Origin: Echinometra lucunter
Taxonomy: Eukaryota > Echinodermata > Echinoidea > Camarodonta > Echinometridae
DNA: 64,000 nt
Direction: 5' to 3'
NCBI GenBank assembly: GCA_029962745.1
Contig: CM057151.1
Coordinates: forward strand, 7,664,754-7,728,753
Within the stretch, counting starts at the first letter, position 1. Each line of letters starts with the position of its first letter. The translations under genes were made by a program, and so were the position numbers. Below, in pieces: positions 58,401 to 64,000 of this stretch. The notes beneath the pieces are model-generated. The model saw only the letters and a list, made by a program, of their open reading frames with translations. It was not told the origin of the DNA and did not search any database.

Positions 58401-61400
58401 TCATGGAAGGAGATAAACCACTGTGGCAGAGAGTAATGGCATTGGAAGTTCTACACAAGATCTGTTCACAATCAAAGCTATTACGGTGAGATGAATGAGA
58501 ATTAGATTTATCTCATGTTTTGTTTGAGTTACAGTTTTCTATTGATTTGGAGTTTAATTTATTTCAGCACAATCTATCAAATAGTGTTTGGCCTTTTCCT
58601 TATCTTTTTGATATTATATTGAGTTGAGATGTGTTTATGTAATTTTTAGGACAGGAATGACTAATTGTTCACATCCTAATAATATCCTGGAGGGATTCAT
58701 GTTCATTCATATCCTTGAGGTTTTAAAGTGAATAAAAAGTTTAGGAAAGTCTGTGTATATATTGCAAATGCTATTTATACACGATTTAGAGATGGTAACA
58801 TTTCTGTTCACAAAATTTTGGTGTGATTTAGTATGATTGTGTACAGGATTGAAGAAAAAGTATGTCAATGGACATTTTGTAAAAGTGTTCCAAAAAATGT
58901 TAGTGGAAAATATTTAACATTAGAGCAAGTTAGAGCAAGCTACCTATACAATTCATAATCTTGTCACTTTTTTTTTTCAAGGTTCTTATTGGTTATAACT
59001 TTTATGAGGTTCCGTACTTTCATATATTTAAGTCGTCATTTTGTATCCCCCATCTTTTGTGTTCTTACAGGATGTTCTGCAAATCCTATGACATGAAACC
59101 CCATTCCACCAAGATCTTTGCCAACATTGTGAATGCCCTGGGAGCCTTCACACAATCTCTCTTCATGCATCCTATCACTGAGAGACAAAACAGTCAGTCT
59201 TGTGAGTAATGTACCATTGCCGTTTGTTGGGGGGGGGGGGTTATGTAGCCAGGATAGCCACATCAGTATTACTGCTGCCCTCCCTGCAGACCCTGCTTTT
59301 ATTACAGTGAAACCTGTGTATAAAGACCACTCAAGGGAGACAAGAAAAATGGTCTTTATAAGCAGGTGGTCTTTATGGACAGGTTCCCTTCAGTACATAC
59401 TCCAATGAGAAACCGCATTCAAGGGAAACAGAAAATATGGCCTTTATAGACAAGTGATTGTTATAGACAGGTGGTCGCTAAAGCAGGTTTGACTGTATTA
59501 TTACCCCAGCAATGCCAAGTATCCATCTAATATACCTAGGTCAAGAGGGACACTTGTGAGCAAAACACCTTGTCCGAGGATGTAAGCACCAGCCAAGGAT
59601 TGAACCTAAGCCTTCTCATATGATTGGCAAGAGCCTTGACCACCATACCACAGTGATCTGTTGCATGCACTGGTGATAACTGCTCAGCTGTCATTTCCTA
59701 ACTCTTTCCAAATTCCTGACTTTGATCCTAGACCCAAGTCTATACCAAACCCAGATCCTCATCCTGTGCCTTACATGAAACCCAAATACAACCCTAACCC
59801 AACCTCTGTTGCTTTCACAAAACAAAGACTTAGCCTGTGCTATACAGTCAGGGATCCAAAAAGTTCATTGTACACAGGTTTATTATATTGTGGTTGTTGA
59901 CTTTCATATGTACTGGATTTTGCCCTCCATGACAAATTCTTCGTTTATGTAGGGAATGTTATGGTTGCATTTTAACTTCATTATTTATTATTTGTTTATA
60001 AATTTGATATGTGATCATTCTGAGTGAATACAAAAATAGTTCTTTTAAAAATATCATTGGAATATGATGAATAAGCACAATTTTCAGAGGAAAAATAGTC
60101 GTTGGTTTCTTGATTTTTTTTTTAAACTAAAATTTGCCTATATATGATCATGTCACTTGAAATAATCATGATGATGATATATCCCTTTTTGTGTGTATAT
60201 AGCTGACAAGTCCACAAAGGAGACTGGTAGCACATCTCAAGGTAATACTGGGAGCTCACCAGCAGCAAGTATAAACCCTCAAGCTGCTTTCACTTACAAG
60301 GGGGTTTGGATACCACTCATTCCTGTAGCAACATTAGGCACATCAAAGGCTTTGATGTAAGTGGGTTTGTATGACATTGTTTTATTATTCATATTGGTTG
60401 AGGCATACATGTTGCATTATTTATGAGGGGAGTAACCACTGGGGGTTTTTGAAGCTTATTTTTTGGTGTACAAAATGAATGGCAATGGAGGAACAAAGAA
60501 TTGCGCTTAACATGTCTCACACTCATTCACTTCCGTGTTATAAAATACACTTAAACCCCCCCCCCCCCTCAGAAAACCCCCGTGGTTTCCCCCCTCGTAT
60601 TTGAACAGGTCTTAAAGTGATTACACAATGGTAAATAATTTTTTTTGGATATATGATCAAGAATAGAATTCTAAGAAGAATAACATTAAAAATTTGATGA
60701 TTTTCAATCGAAATCAATGCATTTTGGCTAATTTTCTCATAAAAACTCAAGAGTTGACCAAAAAATTTGAGTATGAGGTATGACGTAAAAGTGGGTACCC
60801 AGCTTCGCGCATTGCAGTTGTGCTGCACGCTAGACTGTACAATATGTATTGTACCTTGCATGCATTTTGCTAGAATTGCGCGACAAGGTACCCACTTTGA
60901 CGTCATTTTGACGTCAAAGTGGGTACCCAGTTGAAACTGGGTCACAGCTGAGGGGTCAAAAATATCCTGAAATCTTACCACATTTGGGGGTTTCCTTGGC
61001 AACACGACTTTTAAACAAAATTAGGCAGATGATTTCAGCTGATGAAATCATGTTCTTTTAAATGAACTAACATTGTTTCAGCATTAGGTACCCCCTTTAA
61101 CAGCCATCATAGTCTTTAAGAGAATGATTTTATCCATTTTAAAGAAACTGAAAGGAATTCAACTGTGGAAAGATTCTTCAATAGAATAGACTTTTTTTTT
61201 CTTTTTTTTAAATTGTTTATTAATAAATAATCACATGTCAAAATCATAACAAAATATAAACAATGTCATACAAAACATGAGATGTTCTCTTCAACAATGC
61301 TGTTTTCAAAAATACACAAATTCTTACTCTTACAGTGTTTCTCAATTTCTAAATGATTGCGAATCATTCTAGAATAGACTTCTTCACAGACATTGACACT

Positions 61401-63829
61401 TGTAATCTACCTTATCCTTCAGCTTTAATTGGAAAGGTTGTAATCTTTTGTGACCTAGTTTCTCACGTAAGGCAGAAGTCCCAGGATTTGGCTTTGTATG
61501 TGAAAAGATGAGGAGGAGGATGATGAGAAGGATGATGATGATATTGATGATAATGAGACTGATAATGACTGATGATATATTTTACCTACTGTTATAGAAA
61601 GCAAGAAGATGTGCTTTTAGAAAAGCAACATGAGGACTTAAACTCAATAGTCTTATCTGAGAGACTTAGTATGAAGGATTAAAGCCATGTCATTGAGCGC
61701 TAGAGTGCAGCAACTTGATTTCAAACTTGGGTCCCTTGGTTACAAGATCACTGCTACAACACTGAAGGAATAGTAAATTATAGTCAGAAAAATATTGACC
61801 TTATAATATCTTTTCTGACTTAATATTCTACTCATTCTCTTGCACCATTTGTCTTTCCACAGAATGGATATGTTAGAAAAGACAGATGCCCCACCCATCC
61901 CTGACGGTTATGCCATGTCTGTATCCTTTGCCTGTCTCCTTGATGTTACAAAGAGTGTCTCCTCCGTCGTCACCTTGGAGCTTGAGGGAGAGGAGAAGAG
62001 AGTAGACAAGGAGGAGAGAGAAAGAAAGCAGAAGGAACAAGGTTCAGTTCTGGATGAGAAGGAAGGACAAGAAGAGGAAGAAGATGATGATAGGCCAAGG
62101 AGTGTAGATAGTGTGCTAGCAACAGTCGATAAAGGTTAGCAACTCTATTTCATACCCTGTTGAATATTTTGCTTGAGATAACTTGAGCAGGGTCTGTGAG
62201 GAAAGGTCGAAAACACTTTTCCTTATCATTTCAGTAATGAGACCATGATATGTCAAGCTAGAGTGTGTCAAAAATGCATGTATACCAAAATCAAAATTGC
62301 ATCCAAAAAATAAAAAATAAAAAATAAATCGGTTGTATTGACTTTCTTCAGGTTTCTGTTCTCTCTTGTATTTTTCTCATAGGAGTGCCAGACAGAAGTT
62401 CCAGGATGTCATTTTTTTACCATTATTCTCAAAAGTTGTATTTGTAATGTAATTGATTTCCACAGACTTAAAAGATCTCTGGGTGGAGATGGTGAATTCC
62501 TCATGGTGTGGGGTGTTAGCTGCTCTCTCACTTCTCTTAGAAGCATGGTAAGTAAGAAGGGACAAAACCTGATTATTCTGTGTCCAGTTGTCATTCTGCA
62601 CCTTTTCTATATTGCTAGGATTATCAGCCTTTGCATAGCATGAAGAAAATGTCATTCATAGTTTCCTGTCGATATATTACTAGTCCTCTGTCATATGGAG
62701 ATGAAGATCTTGTTCACTTTTGGTATTTTATTTTGTTTTCTTTTGTTTTTGTTTTCTTTTTGTTGTCGAGCCACCGAAATAGAGCGAAACTAAGGGATCC
62801 TTAGTGGTGTCTTCCGTCCATCCGTCTATAACGCTTATTAAAAAATTGAATAACTTTACGACCATTTGCCAGTTTGTAACCAAACTTGGATGGTAGATGC
62901 TTTACAGGGACCTCAATGTTATTTGGAGGTCAAAGGTCATGTATGTAGGTCAAAGGTCAAATGAGGTCGAATGTTTCACTAATAATCAGAATTAATTTAC
63001 TAGAATAGTTGCATGCAAATAGTGCAAGACACGATATGACTATCACCTTGTTTTTATTTTTTTTGTTTGTTTTATTTCAATTTTTTTGTTTTTGTTTTTA
63101 TTTTTTTTTGTTTTTGCTTTCCTCAAGTGTGAGGGCCCACAATGCTTCCAAAGTATATCAGCAGAAAGTGATTTTATTTTGTAATAACATGCTCATTTTA
63201 TGGCTTACACAAGTGTACTATATGAGGCTATTGTTTGATTGTAAACAGTAGGCATTTCAGGTAATAACAGATAATGTCCACAGCTGGTCATGCCAGCAGT
63301 CTCTAATAAATCTTTCAAATTGGTTAGCTGCTGCTGAAAGTAAGTTATACTGTATTTCTGTCTATTTGATATTTGATAGAATAACAGTAACAAAGCATTT
63401 CTGTATTAAACAAGTAACAAAAGAAATTTGTGGAACTTGCAATATATGTTAGTTTACGTGTACACTGACGAAAATGAGAGCACTGCATGGCAAATAAAGC
63501 AATTAAGTCTGAAGCCTGACCCTACCAAAACAAAGTAGCAACACAAAACAAAAACAAAAAGAGACAAAAGGGACTTATGCAGTAAAAAAAATGGTAGACA
63601 TTTTACCATTATCTTATATATTATCTTTCTGTTTTTTGCAGTACTGATGAAGCAGCAACAGAAGCCATTTTGAAGTGTCTTGAGCTGTATGCAAGTCTGT
63701 GTGGCAAGCTAGGTCTGACAGTATCCAGAGACGCGTTTGTAACGGCCCTTTGCAAGTCATCCTTACCACCTCATTACGCCCTTGCTGTACTCAACATTGC
63801 ATCACCAGCTGGAATGAGCACACCTAAAG
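41387..63829 (+). CDS. MON2: MON2 homologue, N-terminal 648 codons in 14 exons (3' part beyond window)
   Basis: MON2 is a large (about 1,700-residue) peripheral protein of the trans-Golgi/endosome, related to BIG/GBF ARF exchange factors but lacking Sec7. In yeast and animals it works with Dopey and the P4-ATPases Neo1/TAT-5/ATP9A in retrieval from endosomes to the Golgi. Exons: 41387-41491, 42290-42353, 46325-46452, 48348-48479, 52839-52968, 53714-53823, 54331-54456, 55930-56127, 58361-58485, 59071-59201, 60203-60356, 61863-62134, 62466-62547, 63642-63829. All junctions are GT-AG and all phases join. Residues 1 to about 190 are the DCB domain; about 210-420 are the HUS/Sec7_N region. Residues 500-545 form a charged linker. 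The match to vertebrate MON2, as I recall it, is close along the whole length. No stop or frameshift. Confidence 0.95.
41774..41952. mobile_element. TA-flanked MITE, CAG..AACCTCATTATAA ends (MON2 intron 1)
   Basis: TACAGGCAAACCTCATTATA opens and its near-complement TATAATGAGGTTCCACTGTA closes it, with TA at both outer ends. Inside are repeated TTATAA/CTTGTTA blocks. It is related in ends to 59303-59497. Confidence 0.7.
42290..42353 (+). CDS. MON2: MON2 exon 2 (residues 36-56)
   Basis: Acceptor TGCATTAG, donor GTAAGT. It encodes [21 protein letters not shown], continuing the first DCB helices. It ends with one base (G) of an Ala codon completed in exon 3. Confidence 0.93.
45086..45126. repeat. 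Perfect 18-bp hairpin with 5-base loop
   Basis: TGTACAAGTAGCTGTCAC and its exact complement are separated by TAGAT. It is the most perfect short stem in this intron. Confidence 0.95.
45526..45921 (-). CDS. Unidentified 131-codon antisense ORF in MON2 intron 2
   Basis: The frame is open for 131 codons from an ATG at 45921 in very AT-rich DNA. The product has ordinary, non-repetitive composition (contains [20 protein letters not shown] and [13 protein letters not shown]). It is bracketed by plausible minus-strand splice signals: acceptor TTGCAG just before the ATG and donor CAG|GTATGC at 45575, which would give a 349-base internal exon. I do not recognise the family. It could be an exon of a nested antisense gene, a captured fragment in a repeat, or chance. 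Confidence 0.35.
   Translation of the reverse strand: MDRVLCYLITDCQNHNCSRLHPFHQQLSGTLPEDRMHICTLLYESKEVRGIRTFVHHLGSDYNPIDRGIEFHAGGKQGSLEYDEGIELLLALFMSCPQSTHQQVQHPQCRMITITGMQVRTTTCITLGIWS
46325..46452 (+). CDS. MON2: MON2 exon 3 (residues 57-99)
   Basis: The acceptor reads CAAAAAG; the donor is GTAAGT. It encodes [20 protein letters not shown] and [16 protein letters not shown], the most conserved DCB helices (vertebrate form has PFLMGCGTK). Starts in phase 1 and ends in phase 0. Confidence 0.94.
46453..48347. other. MON2 intron 3 (1.9 kb), no features
   Basis: AT-rich sequence with a T18 run near 47843 and a small CTACCATC-GTAT-GATGGTAG hairpin at 46725-46744. Confidence 0.5.
48348..48479 (+). 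CDS. MON2: MON2 exon 4 (residues 100-143)
   Basis: Acceptor TTGGACAG, donor GTAAGC; 44 codons, phase 0 at both ends. It encodes [20 protein letters not shown] and [14 protein letters not shown]. The vertebrate counterpart reads NMLWQLMENSLEELKLLQT. Confidence 0.95.
48480..52838. other. MON2 intron 4 (4.4 kb), repeats only
   Basis: The largest MON2 intron seen, with a C22-A17 homopolymer junction at about 49461-49501, a GA run at 49394, GGA repeats at 52480 and many TACATGTA motifs. No exon or transposon end recognised. Confidence 0.5.
52839..52968 (+). CDS. MON2: MON2 exon 5 (residues 144-186)
   Basis: Acceptor CTCTTCAG, donor GTGAGA. It encodes [14 protein letters not shown], then [20 protein letters not shown] and DEANA, the end of the DCB domain. 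It ends with one base (G) of an Asp codon. Three decayed copies of its 3' end follow. Confidence 0.95.
53017..53346 (+). repeat. Three degenerate tandem copies of the exon 5 3' end and donor
   Basis: Copies end at 53082 (donor GTAAGT), 53211 (GTTAAA) and 53345 (GTAAAA). All repeat GCCATTGT, TCTATTGTCTT, GAG-GTTCTTGCTGAAG and GCTAATGCAG variants at 114-134 base spacing, together with intron sequence (GATCCTnCTCAATACTTG, TAGGTAATAG). The first copy keeps the reading frame. Confidence 0.9.
53714..53823 (+). CDS. MON2: MON2 exon 6 (residues 187-223)
   Basis: Acceptor TTGTTTCAG, donor GTTTGT. It completes Asp187 and encodes an acidic linker, then [14 protein letters not shown], equivalent to the vertebrate LKPCAKDAYMLFQ at the start of the HUS region. 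Confidence 0.95.
54331..54456 (+). CDS. MON2: MON2 exon 7 (residues 224-265)
   Basis: 42 codons, phase 0 at both ends, acceptor GTACCAG, donor GTAAGA. It encodes [17 protein letters not shown] and [20 protein letters not shown], typical of Sec7_N. Confidence 0.95.
54457..55929. other. MON2 intron 7 (1.5 kb), no features
   Basis: AT-rich intron. Nothing recognised. Confidence 0.5.
55930..56127 (+). CDS. MON2: MON2 exon 8 (residues 266-331)
   Basis: 66 codons. The acceptor was set at CATGGTAG so that the conserved [20 protein letters not shown] is complete; the later AG in AATTCAG would lose HTEF. The exon ends [18 protein letters not shown], the segment equivalent to the HUS box region in BIG proteins. 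Donor GTAAGT. Confidence 0.95.
56128..58360. other. MON2 intron 8 (2.2 kb) with one MITE
   Basis: AT-rich. Contains the inverted-repeat element at 56824-57003; otherwise nothing recognised. Confidence 0.5.
56824..57003. mobile_element. Inverted-repeat MITE, ACCTGCCAAC ends
   Basis: ACCTGCCAAC opens and GTTGGCAGGT closes it. Inside are repeated CTGTCCCTAT/ATAGGGACAG blocks. 180 bp, non-coding, within MON2 intron 8. Confidence 0.7.
58361..58485 (+). CDS. MON2: MON2 exon 9 (residues 332-372)
   Basis: Acceptor TTGTGCAG, donor GTGAGA. It encodes [20 protein letters not shown] and [16 protein letters not shown], almost identical in pattern to the vertebrate segment. It ends with two bases of Arg373. 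Confidence 0.96.
59071..59201 (+). CDS. MON2: MON2 exon 10 (residues 373-416)
   Basis: Acceptor TTCTTACAG, donor GTGAGT. It encodes [20 protein letters not shown] and [11 protein letters not shown], the conserved end of Sec7_N, then a variable linker. Ends in phase 1. Confidence 0.95.
59303..59497. mobile_element. TA-flanked MITE, CAGTgAAACCTG ends (MON2 intron 10)
   Basis: TACAGTGAAACCTG opens and CAGGTTTGACTGTA closes it. Repeated GGTCTTTATAnACAGGTGGT units lie inside. This is a common type of repeat in marine invertebrates. Confidence 0.75.
59510..59665. repeat. Remnant related to the 26950-28545 dispersed repeat
   Basis: GGATGTAAGCACCAGCCAAG, GGATTGAACCTAAGCC and CTTGACCACCATACCACAG parallel the right half of that family. 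Ends are not defined. Confidence 0.4.
60203..60356 (+). CDS. MON2: MON2 exon 11 (residues 417-467)
   Basis: The acceptor is GTATATAG. The first part is a Ser/Thr-rich linker; the second is [18 protein letters not shown], matching the conserved Y-RG-WIP segment. Donor GTAAGT, phase 2. Confidence 0.93.
60357..61862. other. MON2 intron 11 (1.5 kb) with a CRE-bearing hairpin
   Basis: Contains a GC-richer inverted-repeat block at about 60535-60990, including a perfect hairpin at 60887-60927; the rest is AT-rich with ATGATG repeats near 61510. Confidence 0.6.
60887..60927. promoter_or_regulatory. Perfect 19-bp hairpin carrying two CRE palindromes
   Basis: GGTACCCACTTTGACGTCA and its exact complement flank TTT. 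Each arm contains a full TGACGTCA (60898-60905 and 60909-60916), the consensus for CREB/ATF factors. A partial third copy lies at about 60777-60800. It is probably part of a repeat; regulatory use is inference. Confidence 0.5.
61863..62134 (+). CDS. MON2: MON2 exon 12 (residues 468-558)
   Basis: Acceptor TTTCCACAG, donor GTTAGC. It encodes [20 protein letters not shown] and [12 protein letters not shown] (vertebrate [20 protein letters not shown]), then a strongly charged Lys/Glu/Asp linker (about residues 515-548) typical of the variable region. Confidence 0.95.
62466..62547 (+). CDS. MON2: MON2 exon 13 (residues 559-585)
   Basis: Acceptor TTTCCACAG, donor GTAAGT. It encodes [20 protein letters not shown] and LLEA, matching the vertebrate [19 protein letters not shown]. 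Phase 2 at the start and 2 at the end. Confidence 0.96.
62548..63641. other. MON2 intron 13 (1.1 kb) with repeat bearing DR1 sites
   Basis: Positions 62770-62990 are a repeat (CGAGCCACCGAAATAGAGC, CCATCCGTCTATAACG) of the same broad type as the 13.5-kb element. T-rich runs are at 63050-63115. Confidence 0.6.
62927..62959 (+). promoter_or_regulatory. Two perfect DR1 motifs, 20 bp apart
   Basis: AGGTCAAAGGTCA is at 62927-62939 and again at 62947-62959, with a further AGGTC half-site at 62963. This matches the RXR/HNF4/COUP-TF consensus. The motif is part of a dispersed repeat. Confidence 0.45.
63642..63829 (+). CDS. MON2: MON2 exon 14 (residues 586-648, continues beyond window)
   Basis: Acceptor TTTTTGCAG, donor GTAAAA. 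It completes Cys586 and encodes [20 protein letters not shown], then [20 protein letters not shown] and AVLN, nearly the vertebrate sequence ([20 protein letters not shown]). Ends in phase 1 with the next exon outside. Confidence 0.96.
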
Positions 63830-64000
63830 GTAAAACCTTATTTCACTTTAATATGTAGAAGATGTGTGTTTGTATGACTGTCATTCCTGAAAGCAGGATT
63901 GCATATATGAAGGCGGACTCTGATAAGTAGGCCATAATGTGATTAGAGTAATAAGAGTGTTAGAGTGTATTTTGATTAGAGCACAGCTTTATACTCCTAT
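63830..64000. other. Start of MON2 intron 14
   Basis: AT-rich intron sequence up to the window edge. Confidence 0.8.

Noticed and set aside
60538..61005. 155-codon minus-strand open frame in MON2 intron 11
   Set aside because: It covers a repeat block with inverted repeats and a C tract; composition is low-complexity at both ends and no family is recognised.

Overview
The window is eukaryotic, intron-rich, AT-rich nuclear DNA, most likely from an echinoderm and probably a sea urchin. That assignment is an inference. It rests on split genes with GT-AG introns, very dense short non-autonomous DNA transposons, many ACATGTA-type motifs in the right half, and repeat types (GGAC microsatellite with TGACCTTTGACC units, GCGAAGCGC hAT-like elements) that I associate with marine deuterostomes and other marine invertebrates. 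No bacterial-type operon, CRISPR array, rRNA gene or intact transposase/reverse transcriptase ORF is visible.

Two genes are supported. On the minus strand, positions 853-14598 hold the first three coding exons of a secreted endonuclease/exonuclease/phosphatase (DNase I-like fold) protein. Signal peptide and TYNIWN are in exon 1, FQEV in exon 2, GLALLSRHPI and VHL in exon 3. The gene runs off the left edge, so the GDxN and SDH catalytic motifs are outside. On the plus strand, positions 41387-63829 hold the first 14 coding exons (about 648 codons) of MON2, the large ARF-GEF-like scaffold of endosome/Golgi traffic; the rest lies beyond the right edge. All exon phases join without a break.

Between and inside the genes lies a transposon landscape. 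Region 1-600 is an (ATT/ATC)n microsatellite. Region 2.3-25 kb (first EEP intron and upstream) holds TTAA-flanked elements, a tandem repeat carrying DR1 nuclear-receptor motifs, large inverted repeats and an element with six copies of a TTACGAACCGGCGAATAG-like motif. Region 26.9-40 kb is a nest of hAT-type elements that can be delimited exactly by 8-bp target-site duplications, several inserted in one another. A 2.47-kb hAT element splits a trinucleotide (CTA/CTG) array. Inside it is a perfect 147-bp inverted repeat enclosing a tRNA-like gene (Glu-like body, UCA in the anticodon position), and a second identical tRNA-like copy lies 392 bp downstream.

MON2 exon 5 is followed by three decaying tandem copies of its own 3' end and splice donor, and a degenerate half-copy of exon 3 lies beside the EEP gene. 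The most unusual part of the window is the palindrome-enclosed tRNA-like pair at 36.8-37.5 kb. All identifications are from reading the sequence and memory of the families; no database search was possible.
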